Assembly: GCA_023336205.1 (NCBI GenBank)
Contig: JALQCR010000011.1
Location: 111,416 to 175,415 of the forward strand
Length of the DNA stretch: 64,000 bases
Direction of reading: 5' to 3'
Source of the DNA: Pseudanabaena sp. Salubria-1
GTDB taxonomy: Bacteria; Cyanobacteriota; Cyanobacteriia; Pseudanabaenales; Pseudanabaenaceae
In this document: positions 1 to 8,478 of the stretch, piece after piece
Numbering within the stretch: the first letter of the stretch is position 1
Layout: every line of letters starts with the position of its first letter
Position numbers and translations under genes: made by a program
Notes under the pieces: generated by a model
Told to the model about the DNA's origin: nothing
Seen by the model: the letters and a program-made list of their open reading frames with translations, nothing else
Database searches by the model: none

Positions 1-185
1 CCTAGTATTGCATTGAGACTTGCTGTTTGATACACACTTGGCATCAAACACAGAAGACTATACACTAGCCCTTGGGCGTGCTTAACGATGCTTTCCATGC
101 TCGTTATTTAATTTACTACTACGCCCTTTTTTTCACATTTCTGCTCTTTCTGCAACCCCTTTTCTTGAATGGTGCAAGATCTCAG
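1..185 (-). mobile_element. IS4-like element, 5' end only (cut by window edge)
   Basis: This stretch is the reverse complement of the first 185 bp of the complete element at 38367-39624, including its terminal inverted repeat beginning CTGAGATCTTGCACCATTC, which ends at base 185. The transposase start codon lies at 96-98 on the minus strand and the gene runs off the window edge. The insertion sits directly against the 3' side of the methyltransferase fragment at 186-625. The other end and any target duplication are outside the window. Confidence 0.9.
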
Positions 186-625
186 TGATCGATCATATGC
201 TTTTGTGATTCCTCAAGATCGATCGCACCATTCTCCCAAAGTCCCATACTGTACTTAGGATAAATGACTTGCCAATTGCCAAGCATCGGATTCAGCATGG
301 CTTGAGGTAGGTCATACTGCACCTTCATCAGTTCTCGTGAAGACTCGGCAAGCTGATCTGATTCCTGTAACACCCATTCGTAGGGAGCCAGTAGACTAGG
401 AAAGTGCTTAAACAAAATTGGCATGGATGTGTGCAATAGCGATCGGAAAACGGAGTCTGGTATTTCTAATCCGTTAATATAGGCTTCAGCTAAAGCCATT
501 TGTGTCGCGTTAAAAGCTCCAGCCATTAATCTTGTGGCTTTATATGCGATCGGACTTTTGAATGTTTCATTTCCCACAAGAGGGTTCTGAGACTGAATAT
601 TTGGGAATAAATTCGTAGAAGTCAT
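182..625 (-). pseudogene. N-terminal fragment of a class I SAM methyltransferase, truncated by an IS
   Basis: The 147 residues end with a YSMGLWE...LEESQ motif. In the CFA-synthase/coclaurine-type SAM methyltransferases a similar YS..(Y/L)W...LEEAQ motif lies just before the first SAM-binding glycine loop, so the protein stops where its catalytic domain should begin. The TGA stop at 182-184 is supplied by the terminal inverted repeat of the IS4-like element at 1-185, so the native gene continued further. The fragment should not bind SAM. The family assignment rests on this one motif and is an inference; the truncation itself is read directly. No promoter was identified in the 160 bp before the next element. 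Confidence 0.6.
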
Positions 626-781
626 GTTGGTTCCTCTTAATATCTAGAAGATTGCTCAGACAAGAAATCATGAAAAAGCTCAACTTGAGAACTACTTTGA
701 TTTTGATGTAGCAGTTTGCCAAAGATACTCTAAGTTAAGAACTTGGGATGTAGTATAGCCAACTTTTAGGTTTTTAATTGC

Positions 782-1615
782 GAAGAATTGGTAGTCCTAA
801 AAAGGAAAGGACGCACACGGAGGTAAAGAATCGTTGTAATGATGAATAAAATTCCAAATGGCTCCAATGTGATTTTCCAATTTCTTAGAAAAAGATAAGG
901 TCTTTCTAACTAGTCTTGATACTCGTTGACGTAACGTACAGTTGAATCTCTCAATATAGTTGGTCTTTCCCGTTTCTTTCCCGACAGCCCTATGACGTTT
1001 GCTGGGCAGGACAACTGGATAAGACGAATAGAAGTCAGTATAAATAACCGCACATTGGCGATAGACGCTAGGCAACGATTCCCATAACTTCTGAGCTGAT
1101 TCACCAGTGCGATCGCCTATATAACAACCGACAATTTCACGAGTCTCGGCATCAATGGCAAGCCATACCCACTGTTTATTGCCTTTGTCGTCCACAAAAG
1201 ACCACAATTCATCCATCTGTATGGTCAAACGGCGTTTTGGTTTTGGTTCTACCTCCACCTGCTGAGGAACGTTTTCATATTTATGATTGACGTAACTTTG
1301 CAACCATCTCTCTGACACCTTGAGGACTCTGGCAATTCCAGCTAGTGGGATTTTTTCTAGTAGTAGTTTCTCAAGAAGGTCATAAGTGTCTTGGGTACGC
1401 TCTGAAACTCTCTGCCACTGTGGATTTTCTACAAATTGACGACCACAGTCCCGACATTTATAATTTTGTTTTCCATGTCGTGTACTGCCGTTTTTTACAA
1501 CGGATACGGACTGGCAGGATGGACAGGATGGCCTTGCTTCTGACATTACTTTACTTTGTATCAACTATCTGGATATTTTCCTACATCCTTTCCTTTTTAG
1601 GACTACCGAAGAATT
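782..1615 (-). mobile_element. IS1-family element, copy 1, with 8-bp target duplication
   Basis: The element proper is 790-1607 (818 bp). Its ends are inverted repeats starting GGTAGTCCTAAAAAGGAAAG, perfect over about 22 bp. It is flanked by the direct repeat GAAGAATT at 782-789 and 1608-1615. Both the size and the 8-bp duplication fit the IS1 family. It lies between genes and disrupts no visible reading frame. It differs from copy 2 at 6541-7358 by two substitutions that I could find, so transposition is recent. Confidence 0.95.
797..1564 (-). CDS. IS1-family transposase, single-frame form
   Basis: This is a 255-aa DDE transposase. The N-terminus has a zinc-ribbon with CPSC and CRDC pairs (residues about 14-40), followed by a helix-turn-helix region and a catalytic domain with MDELW, YTDFY and NYIERFN motifs. 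In classical IS1 the two parts are separate frames joined by frameshifting; here they form one continuous frame, as in many cyanobacterial and archaeal relatives. The frame looks intact, so the element may be active. Confidence 0.93.
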   Translation of the reverse strand: MIQSKVMSEARPSCPSCQSVSVVKNGSTRHGKQNYKCRDCGRQFVENPQWQRVSERTQDTYDLLEKLLLEKIPLAGIARVLKVSERWLQSYVNHKYENVPQQVEVEPKPKRRLTIQMDELWSFVDDKGNKQWVWLAIDAETREIVGCYIGDRTGESAQKLWESLPSVYRQCAVIYTDFYSSYPVVLPSKRHRAVGKETGKTNYIERFNCTLRQRVSRLVRKTLSFSKKLENHIGAIWNFIHHYNDSLPPCASFPF

Positions 1616-1656
1616 TACCTAAGTTAATGTGGGGTTACGTTGAGTTACATAAATTT

Positions 1657-1707
1657 TGTATGCAAAAAAGGAAGCATCGCTTAGCGATGCTTCCTTTTTT
1701 GCATACA
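1657..1707. terminator. perfect 24-bp palindrome, likely bidirectional terminator
   Basis: Two 24-bp arms, perfectly complementary, are separated by a 3-base loop. The arms carry A-runs on the left and T-runs on the right, so the hairpin could act as a terminator on either strand. It lies between the IS1 copy and the MITE, downstream of the desaturase gene. Confidence 0.7.
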
Positions 1708-1720
1708 GTGCAATTCCATC

Positions 1721-1885
1721 TTAATAGCTGATGTTACGTGGAAGTTTCTAATACCCTCACCCCTAGCCCCTCTCCCAAAGGGAGAGGGGGACAAGAGTTT
1801 TCTGGATTTTGCTCCCCCTCTCCTCTCTGGGAGAGGGGGCTGGGGGGTGAGGGCAATCTTCCTTCCACGTAACATCAGTTAATAG
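1721..1885. mobile_element. MITE-like element with 17-bp inverted repeats and 7-bp target duplication
   Basis: Perfect 17-bp inverted repeats CTGATGTTACGTGGAAG (1728-1744) and its complement (1862-1878) enclose 151 bp with no coding capacity. The direct repeat TTAATAG flanks both sides (1721-1727 and 1879-1885). The interior folds as nested hairpins made from CCCTCACCCC and CCCCTCTCCC blocks and their complements. This structure is the signature of a miniature inverted-repeat element mobilised by an external transposase. No element in the window shares its ends. Confidence 0.85.
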
Positions 1886-1886
1886 A

Positions 1887-2795
1887 TTAAAAATTTGTTT
1901 TTTTTGAAGCGAGCGCTAATTCTAAGTTCTGAAAATCTTGCTTTTTGGCTTTTGCCAGCAAATCCTTTTCGCTAGGTAATTTCAGCTTTGACGCTAACTT
2001 TAGGAACTCAAGCATTTTAATAAAGCCAAAAGTGGGATCTGGCAGATAGACAACCTCACCATTCGCGATGGTGATACCGTGCCGACAAGATGCCTGAAAA
2101 GCATGATGCAGATTGTGCCAACCTTCTCCTAGAGTAAGAAACGCCACTAATCCACTGTTGCGGCTATGGTCGTCAGTAATAAATGGTTGATCCCCCACAA
2201 TATGACTGAGCGAGTTTACAGTCTGGACACCGTGAAATAGCAATGTCGTGCTGAGAAAAAATGCACCGAGATATTCCAAGCCCCCAAAATAGTATGAAAT
2301 TGCCCCAAGTGCTACTAGGGGGATGAAATGTAAACGGTCAATCACTTTTAAAACCAGATCGCTTTCAACATCAAGGGGTAATTTATCTGGAAAGAAACGG
2401 GAAGATAACAGCCAGCCTCCTTGAGACCAATAAAATCCTTTAATTCCCAAAAATGGCGTATAGGGAGAATGCGGATCGCGATCGCTTTCAACATATTGAT
2501 GATGCATCAGGTGGTGCGCTTTCCACCAACTTGGCCCCATCTGTCCCGCCGATGCTGCGACAATACTACCAATCCATAATAGTGGCGCAGGGGTTTGATA
2601 ACTTTTGTGAGTAAGTAATCGATGATAAATGCCAGTCGTGGCAAGCATCCGAATTAAATATAATGTAATGATCCATGCGATCGCACCCCATGATAAACCA
2701 GTTGTTAAAACAAGTAGCGAACCGACATGACTGACGATAATCAGCGTCGGACCGACCAGATAAGAAACAATTGTGGGTAGAGAGTATTGCCTCAT
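1887..2795 (-). CDS. desC: fatty acid desaturase, delta-9 type
   Basis: The 302-aa membrane protein has the three histidine boxes of acyl-lipid/acyl-CoA delta-9 desaturases: HRLLTH (58-63), HHLMHH (94-99) and HNLHH (227-231), which bind the di-iron centre. Hydrophobic segments near residues 5-55, 70-85 and 150-190 fit the usual hairpin membrane topology. In cyanobacteria this enzyme introduces the first double bond into membrane fatty acids and takes part in cold adaptation. The gene is a single unit, ended by the MITE and palindrome downstream. The desC symbol rests on the His boxes and length; another front-end or acyl-CoA desaturase subtype is possible. Confidence 0.85.
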   Translation of the reverse strand: MRQYSLPTIVSYLVGPTLIIVSHVGSLLVLTTGLSWGAIAWIITLYLIRMLATTGIYHRLLTHKSYQTPAPLLWIGSIVAASAGQMGPSWWKAHHLMHHQYVESDRDPHSPYTPFLGIKGFYWSQGGWLLSSRFFPDKLPLDVESDLVLKVIDRLHFIPLVALGAISYYFGGLEYLGAFFLSTTLLFHGVQTVNSLSHIVGDQPFITDDHSRNSGLVAFLTLGEGWHNLHHAFQASCRHGITIANGEVVYLPDPTFGFIKMLEFLKLASKLKLPSEKDLLAKAKKQDFQNLELALASKKTNF

Positions 2796-3320
2796 TTACT
2801 GTCCAAAAAAATGTAATGTAAAGAAAATATGTTTACAGCGCTTTACCGCAAATTAAAACCCAGATAGTTTTTATATAGTTGACACAGCCAACCATGAAAA
2901 ATTATTTGCATCCAGCTTGATTATAAAAGGCTAGAACGGTCGAGATATGAAAGTATTTAGTAACCGCCCCAGCAAACCAAAGTAACATAATCCTTTCGCT
3001 GTGAATAATTACAGCAATTTGTTTTCAACCCCGCCACAAATAAGAATATAAACCTATTGTGGGGCTTCGCCCTGCGCCCCTTCTTGTGGCTGTGATCGAA
3101 CATTTCGTCGGTTTACTCGGCTTAGCCGTTCACAACTAATGAAGTAGTCCAATCTACAGTGCTTTGCCCCGTAGTACCAGAGAACGCAATATACTTATCC
3201 AGATATCACAACTGTTGTCTTCGCTACGGAACTAATGTTGCTTTTGAAGTCAGATCAGAATTTGTAGAAAGACTAAAGCTTTTCTAAATTTATCCGCCCA
3301 TACACCCGCCTAAATACCCT
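2796..3320. other. 525-bp gap with no clear gene
   Basis: This stretch lies between the divergent desaturase and transglutaminase genes and must hold both promoters. A short open frame at about 3134-3286 on the plus strand has no recognisable start or relatives that I can name. I see no tRNA, strong hairpin or mobile element end here. Confidence 0.5.
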
Positions 3321-4949
3321 ATGCCCAGTTTACCAAGCACGATTTATCCCATTGGCGCTTATAACCTTCATGGTTTAGTGTGGCAAACCGATGTAAGTAC
3401 TGATGTAGATAATGGCAAACCCTACGCACTTTGTGTAGATTCCTATCAAGGGCATCTACTCAAAATCGATCCCCTCTCTGAAGGTGCAACGGTGCTGAAT
3501 AATTACACCGCATTGCAGTTTCGAGACGCGACAGGTCTAGCGATCGCAGGGGAGACGCTGTGGATTACCAAGGACAATGGCATTTATTACTGCAATATGG
3601 TTGATTTTGATCTGCAACCATTTATGGAGCTACCCAACAAGGTCGATGGCATAGCAGTCTCTGATGGTGGCGTGTATGTAAGTTCTAGTGAAGTTGGCAA
3701 AATTTTTGTGTTTGGACGCGCCACCCGCACCTTGCTCCGCATTATGGATGCTCCTGGGGCAGGATTTGAAGCGCTGACTTTAGTGGGCGAAGAATTGTGG
3801 GTTAGCGATCGCACTGAAGAAACAGTTTATCGACTTAACGCCAAAACAGGCGAAGTGGTACATCGTGGTTTGACTCCATTCCCCAATCCTATGGGATTAG
3901 GATTTTTGGGCAATGATTTATATATAGTTTATTCAGGTGACGAAAACTATATTCGCGACAATCCTAATGATTTAGATGAACCATTTTCGGTCTCGGCACG
4001 CGAAAAGACTTTTATTCATCGCCTCAAGTTTAATCAATACCAAGATGAAAAGTTAAACTACACTCTCACCACAGGCTACAAAGTGGAGATGATCTATCTT
4101 GAAGAACTCTCCTCTGAAGAACCAACTTCAGTCTATAACCTCACATGGCGAGTTGCCTATCCTACAGATACCTATCGCCAAAAATTATTAGCGATCGAGC
4201 CAATTGGCATTCCATTTGAAGAAGAAATTGTCGATGGTCAGCGTGTTGCCGCATTCAAGCTTGGAAACTTAAAACCTGAAGAATCGAGAATGTTCGGTTG
4301 GAAAGCAACTTTAGAACTTCGTGGAATCAAATATGAACTTAAAGATAGTGAAGTAGAATTTGTCCCTGAACTATCTCCCGAAATGCAGAAGCTTTATCTC
4401 GTTGATGATGATGGATTGAGCATGGATCATCCGCTTATTCAAACCGCCGCAAAGGAAGCCGTGGGAGGTGAAACCAATATTTTGCGGAAGATGCTATTGA
4501 TTCGTGATTATGTCTATGACAAGCTCTCATACCGTGTCACGCCTTACATTGCCGCACCAGAAGAAGTTCTAGTTAGAGGCACAGGTTCCTGTGGAGAATA
4601 TGTTGGTTTGCTATTAGCCTTAACTCGATTAAATGGAATTGCTTGTCGCACGGTTGGGCGTTATAAATGTCCCCATGATGGCGAATTGATGATGAACATT
4701 CCTCTCCATCAATATTACAATCATGTTTGGATTGAGTTCTATATTCCCAGTATTGGATGGTTGCCAATGGAATCGAATCCAGATGATACTGGCTATCGTC
4801 CTTATCCTACTCGCTGGTTTATGGGTTTACCTTGGTATCATGTGGAAATTGGCAAAGGCATCTTTTTTGAGACGATTCAGCCTCAGCCTTATTCTATTGG
4901 TGAGTTAGCTCTCAATCATGTACGCTTCAAAGTCTTAGAAGAAATCTAA
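3321..4949 (+). CDS. beta-propeller/transglutaminase-like domain protein
   Basis: The 542-aa protein has two parts. Residues about 10-250 read as a propeller of the SMP-30/NHL sort (repeated blades such as LVGEELWVSDR). Residues about 380-510 form a transglutaminase core with catalytic Cys424 in GSCGEY and His468 in NHVWIE. Where the third residue, usually Asp, follows the GW motif, the sequence is GWLPMESNP, placing Glu at that position, with two Asp a few residues on; whether activity is kept cannot be told from sequence. No signal peptide is visible, so it appears cytoplasmic. Substrate unknown. A hairpin terminator follows at 4957-4991. Confidence 0.8.
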   Translation: MPSLPSTIYPIGAYNLHGLVWQTDVSTDVDNGKPYALCVDSYQGHLLKIDPLSEGATVLNNYTALQFRDATGLAIAGETLWITKDNGIYYCNMVDFDLQPFMELPNKVDGIAVSDGGVYVSSSEVGKIFVFGRATRTLLRIMDAPGAGFEALTLVGEELWVSDRTEETVYRLNAKTGEVVHRGLTPFPNPMGLGFLGNDLYIVYSGDENYIRDNPNDLDEPFSVSAREKTFIHRLKFNQYQDEKLNYTLTTGYKVEMIYLEELSSEEPTSVYNLTWRVAYPTDTYRQKLLAIEPIGIPFEEEIVDGQRVAAFKLGNLKPEESRMFGWKATLELRGIKYELKDSEVEFVPELSPEMQKLYLVDDDGLSMDHPLIQTAAKEAVGGETNILRKMLLIRDYVYDKLSYRVTPYIAAPEEVLVRGTGSCGEYVGLLLALTRLNGIACRTVGRYKCPHDGELMMNIPLHQYYNHVWIEFYIPSIGWLPMESNPDDTGYRPYPTRWFMGLPWYHVEIGKGIFFETIQPQPYSIGELALNHVRFKVLEEI

Positions 4950-4956
4950 AATTTCT

Positions 4957-4991
4957 CAAAGAATAAATTCACTTAGTGAATTTATTCTTTG
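4957..4991 (+). terminator. rho-independent terminator after the transglutaminase gene
   Basis: A 17-bp perfect stem (CAAAGAATAAATTCACT and its complement) with a one-base loop begins 7 bp after the stop codon. Confidence 0.7.
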
Positions 4992-5117
4992 TTGACTGTA
5001 AACGATTACTAAGTTTAATGAATTTAGCTTAAGAAGAATTTTTTGATGTCTGGATACCTCTTAGGATTATGGAAATTAAAATTTTTTATAGGTAATTAGA
5101 CTTAGGAATACAAATTT

Positions 5118-5390
5118 ATGACAAATCTAGCTTTTAACTTACTTGCCTCAGTTCCCGCTACTCCTATTTGGTCGCCAAGTGTTGCTTTGATCATGATAAC
5201 TGCTAATGCATTTGCGTTAGTAGTTGCTCGCTATGGCATTCAAGTCAAGGGTGTTGGTCCTAGCTTGCCTGTAGAATTACCTGGTCTATTTGCAGGTTTT
5301 GGCTTGGCAGAATTGCTAGCTGTTACTAGTTTTGGTCATCTTCTTGGAGCAGGTTTGATTTTGGGCTTAGCTCAAGCAGGCTTAGTATAA
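5118..5390 (+). CDS. psaK: photosystem I reaction centre subunit PsaK
   Basis: The 90-aa protein has two hydrophobic helices (about 18-40 and 58-88) joined by a loop with a Gly-Pro-rich centre, the fold of PsaK, a peripheral photosystem I subunit that binds antenna chlorophylls and helps dock light-harvesting proteins. The length matches cyanobacterial PsaK (about 85-90 aa). It is monocistronic, with a 125-bp AT-rich leader and a strong hairpin whose left arm includes the stop codon. Paralogue type (PsaK1 or PsaK2) cannot be told here. Confidence 0.92.
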   Translation: MTNLAFNLLASVPATPIWSPSVALIMITANAFALVVARYGIQVKGVGPSLPVELPGLFAGFGLAELLAVTSFGHLLGAGLILGLAQAGLV

Positions 5391-5434
5391 AAAGATTAGA
5401 GAGTGCACGAAGTGCACTCTCTAATCTTTTTATA
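5386..5434 (+). terminator. psaK terminator
   Basis: A perfect long stem, GATTAGAGAGTGCAC and its complement flanked by A and T runs, overlaps the psaK stop codon. It touches the 42-bp palindromic repeat at 5433-5474. Confidence 0.8.
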
Positions 5435-5474
5435 CCAAAACACAAAATGGCATAGCCACTTTGTGTTTTGGTAT
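5433..5474 (+). repeat. palindromic dispersed repeat, short form (copy A, 42 bp)
   Basis: TACC...GGTAT-bounded hairpin built on AAAACACAAAATGG and its complement. It matches the 42-bp copy at 47077-47118 and the left third of the 102-bp form. It lies between psaK and the convergent nitroreductase gene. Confidence 0.85.
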
Positions 5475-5478
5475 AAAA

Positions 5479-6093
5479 CTATACAAACGGGGCAGAACTC
5501 CCCCATTCACCTGTAAAAACAAAGCTGGAAAGGGGATGACGATTACGAGGAGCAGTTTCACGCTCTTGTAACTCAGTAGGCAAATTACTAGTTTCTCCTG
5601 CATAACCGATCGCGATCGCTGCCACAGGTTTCGCCGTTTCAGGAATATTAAAAGTAGCGATCGCCTTAGCAGCATCAAATCCACCCATTTGGTGAGCGAC
5701 CAGATTTAAAGCCGTAGCCTGCAATACTAAGGTTGCGGTAGCCTGCCCAGCATCATACTCTGCCCAAGCATTAGGTTTACCATTATGTTTAAAGTTCTTT
5801 TGGGCAATCACTAACCCCAAGACTGGCGCAACCTGCGCCCATATAACATTGGCGGGAACTAAACAATCAAGTAGTTTCTGATAGTTCACTGTGTCATCTT
5901 TGGTTGTCACAATAAATGCCCAAGGTTGATCATTAAAGCAAGAAGAAGACCATCTTGCTGCTTCAAATAATTGCGCAAGTTTATCTTTTTCAACAAGTTT
6001 GCCAAAGGCACGGGGACTCCATCTCTGAGAGATCAGCGGATGGATTTGATGGTCGTTAATGGCAGGATTTTCCATATTAATATTTTGCGACAA
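5479..6093 (-). CDS. nitroreductase-family flavoprotein
   Basis: The 204-aa protein has the FMN-binding fold of the NfsB/FRP nitroreductase family. The N-terminal RWSPRAF motif (about 24-30) and ARWSSSCFNDQPW (about 46-58) provide the phosphate- and isoalloxazine-binding residues, and the C-terminal IGY segment is typical. These enzymes reduce nitro compounds, quinones or enones with NAD(P)H. The true substrate is not predictable. Single gene, convergent with psaK and separated from it by the short palindromic repeat. Confidence 0.85.
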   Translation of the reverse strand: MSQNINMENPAINDHQIHPLISQRWSPRAFGKLVEKDKLAQLFEAARWSSSCFNDQPWAFIVTTKDDTVNYQKLLDCLVPANVIWAQVAPVLGLVIAQKNFKHNGKPNAWAEYDAGQATATLVLQATALNLVAHQMGGFDAAKAIATFNIPETAKPVAAIAIGYAGETSNLPTELQERETAPRNRHPLSSFVFTGEWGSSAPFV

Positions 6094-6148
6094 ATTTTTA
6101 TATATTGACCGTCCACCATCATCTTAACCGCTCAAAAATTATATGTAA

Positions 6149-6250
6149 TACCAAAACGCAAAATGGCTACACCATTTTGTGTTTTTAAAACCCTTACAGG
6201 GTTTGTTTCTTAGTTCACAGAAGTGTTGTCACACTTTTGTGAATTTGTAT
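6149..6250 (+). repeat. palindromic dispersed repeat, long form (copy B, 102 bp)
   Basis: Three successive hairpins: AAAACGCAAAATGG..., AAAACCCTTACAGGGTTT, and TTCACAGAAGTGTTG... . It lies in the promoter-side region of the nitroreductase and upstream of the patatin gene. Same length as copies D, E and F. Confidence 0.85.
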
Positions 6251-6298
6251 AATGGCAGCGCTTCGCGCCGCCATTACTCTTTTGAGTTTTAGGTCCTA

Positions 6299-6350
6299 CT
6301 CCCTTCCCACCCAAGAATTAGTACCACTAATTCTTGGGTGGGAAGGGAAC
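6299..6350. mobile_element. 52-bp hairpin, probable IS630-derived MITE
   Basis: Two near-perfect arms of about 23 bp (CCCTTCCCACCCAAGAATTA...) enclose a 3-base loop, and the unit is flanked by TA on both sides (6297-6298 and 6351-6352). The outer ends CTCCCTTCCCA match the terminal repeats of the IS630 element at 49389-50549, which also duplicates TA. It could be read as a terminator, but the TA flanks and shared ends favour a miniature element. Confidence 0.55.
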
Positions 6351-6532
6351 TAACTCAATCATTACTATATTTGTAGATTTCTTACTCTGCCTAATTTATA
6401 ATTGTCGCCAAAATCATTAGATTTCTTATAGAGGTAAAACTTTTGGCTAACTCGGAAGATTTCAAAGTTCTTGCTTGCGATGGTGGTGGCATTCGCGGGC
6501 TGATTACAACGGTGATTTTAGAACGCTTAGAA

Positions 6533-7366
6533 CAAAAGTTGGTAGTCCTAAAAAGGAAAGGACGCACACGGAGGTAAAGAATCGTTGTAATGATGAATAA
6601 AATTCCAAATGGCTCCAATGTGATTTTCCAATTTCTTAGAAAAAGATAAGGTCTTTCTAACTAGTCTTGATACTCGTTGACGTAACGTACAGTTGAATCT
6701 CTCAATATAGTTGGTCTTTCCCGTTTCTTTCCCGACAGCCCTATGACGTTTGCTGTGCAGGACAACTGGATAAGACGAATAGAAGTCAGTATAAATAACC
6801 GCACATTGGCGATAGACGCTAGGCAACGATTCCCATAACTTCTGAGCTGATTCACCAGTGCGATCGCCTATATAACAACCGACAATTTCACGAGTCTCGG
6901 CATCAATGGCAAGCCATACCCACTGTTTATTGCCTTTGTCGTCCACAAAAGACCACAATTCATCCATCTGTATGGTCAAACGGCGTTTTGGTTTTGGTTC
7001 TACCTCCACCTGCTGAGGAACGTTTTCATATTTATGATTGACGTAACTTTGCAACCATCTCTCTGAGACCTTGAGGACTCTGGCAATTCCAGCTAGTGGG
7101 ATTTTTTCTAGTAGTAGTTTCTCAAGAAGGTCATAAGTGTCTTGGGTACGCTCTGAAACTCTCTGCCACTGTGGATTTTCTACAAATTGACGACCACAGT
7201 CCCGACATTTATAATTTTGTTTTCCATGTCGTGTACTGCCGTTTTTTACAACGGATACGGACTGGCAGGATGGACAGGATGGCCTTGCTTCTGACATTAC
7301 TTTACTTTGTATCAACTATCTGGATATTTTCCTACATCCTTTCCTTTTTAGGACTACCCAAAAGTT
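6533..7366 (-). mobile_element. IS1-family element, copy 2, with 8-bp target duplication
   Basis: The element is 6541-7358 (818 bp), with the same inverted ends as copy 1. It is flanked by CAAAAGTT at 6533-6540 and 7359-7366. It is inserted in the patatin gene, opposite in orientation. Confidence 0.96.
6548..7315 (-). CDS. IS1-family transposase, copy 2
   Basis: The 255-aa product is identical to copy 1 except for His instead of Pro in the VVLxSKRH segment. The zinc-ribbon and DDE motifs are intact. Confidence 0.93.
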   Translation of the reverse strand: MIQSKVMSEARPSCPSCQSVSVVKNGSTRHGKQNYKCRDCGRQFVENPQWQRVSERTQDTYDLLEKLLLEKIPLAGIARVLKVSERWLQSYVNHKYENVPQQVEVEPKPKRRLTIQMDELWSFVDDKGNKQWVWLAIDAETREIVGCYIGDRTGESAQKLWESLPSVYRQCAVIYTDFYSSYPVVLHSKRHRAVGKETGKTNYIERFNCTLRQRVSRLVRKTLSFSKKLENHIGAIWNFIHHYNDSLPPCASFPF

Positions 7367-8357
7367 AGGTTCACCTCTCAACAACTATTTCGATATGTTT
7401 GCGGGAACTTCCACAGGTAGCATCATTGCTTGCAGTATTGCAAAAGGAATGTCAGCCGCAGAAATTCGCAAATTTTATGAAGAGAAAGGAAAAGATATTT
7501 TCCCCAATCTAGGAAGCATCAATTTTTTATGGAATAGTTTGCTTGAAAGAATTAAAAAGGGTGATTATTCTCTCCCTTTGTTCCCCGATGATGGATTAGA
7601 GAAAGTGCTTCAGGATGTCAATGTTTTCGGCGAAGAGCTTTTTGGGACATTGCCTCCTACTCTTGTAGTTGCATATGATGCTTATAATCGCACTACTGTA
7701 GTTTTTAAAAGTAATCAGCCTGAATTTGCCCAAATCCCTATTTGGGAAGTTTGTCGATCTTCTTCGGCTGCGCCTACAGCTTTTGCAGGTCATGTCTTAA
7801 CTGACCCGACCTACATCGCTAGCTTAAGGCAAAATCCTCATCATTCAATTATCAAAAATCCCGTCACCATTAAAATTCCACCCGAAACTAATGGTGTTCC
7901 TTTAATCGATGGTGGTGTAGTAGCCAATAACCCTTCACTTTGCGCGATCGCAGAATGCCTCAATTTAAAAAATAGCACCAAATCCGTGAGTTTGGAGAAT
8001 ATCTGCGTCGTGTCCTTTGGTACTGGACAAATGGAAGATCGGATTACTGCCAATGACACAAAGACTTGGGGAATACTTGATTGGTTAAATATCAAAAAAG
8101 GCATTCCACTGTTAGAAGTATATGCAGATGGCTCCGCAGATCTAATTGATTACATTGCGACTCAATTGCTTAAGGATAAATATAATCGCTATCAGCCACT
8201 AGTTCTTAATTCTAAAGAAAAACCAATTTCGACTTTTCAAGCTGATCCTCAAAACCTAGCAAATCTCGTCGATGCAGCTAATAATTTTCTCGATCGCTCA
8301 GACGGCGATCGCCAGCTTGAGAAACTTGCCGCTTACCTCTCGATTTAAAATAAAGAT

Positions 8358-8392
8358 GAGAGACGGCGCAAAGCGCTGCCTCTCGTCTTTTT
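8358..8392 (+). terminator. terminator after the patatin gene
   Basis: An imperfect GC-rich hairpin (GAGACGGCGC...GCGCTGCCTCTC) followed by CTTTTTAG, beginning 10 bp after the stop codon. Confidence 0.6.
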
Positions 8393-8478
8393 AGTTTTGA
8401 TTTGTTCTAAATTTGATGGAATCGATGTAAGCTGCAAATATAGACCATAGATTGATCGCTCTAGAAATTAGTAATCCC

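Larger units (their letters stand above)
6443..8348 (+). pseudogene. patatin-like phospholipase, split by IS1 copy 2
   Basis: The gene starts with TTG at 6443, preceded by GAGG at 6431-6434. Its 5' part carries DGGGIRG, the patatin oxyanion hole. IS1 copy 2 interrupts it after codon 32. The 3' part continues from 7367 with the nucleophile motif GTSTG and the catalytic Asp motif DGGVVANNP. Removing the IS and one copy of the 8-bp duplication gives 1080 nt, an open frame of 359 codons plus stop, exactly in frame. The family hydrolyses membrane lipids; some cyanobacterial members are stand-alone, and no partner gene is next to this one. The remaining 3' frame (from ATG at 7395) lacks the oxyanion loop and is probably inactive. 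Confidence 0.92.

Noticed and set aside
1345..1731. Plus-strand open frame of 128 aa over IS1 copy 1
   Set aside because: It is the antisense shadow of the transposase and repeats at copy 2.
3134..3286. Small plus-strand frame upstream of the transglutaminase gene
   Set aside because: No start codon with ribosome site and no recognisable family.
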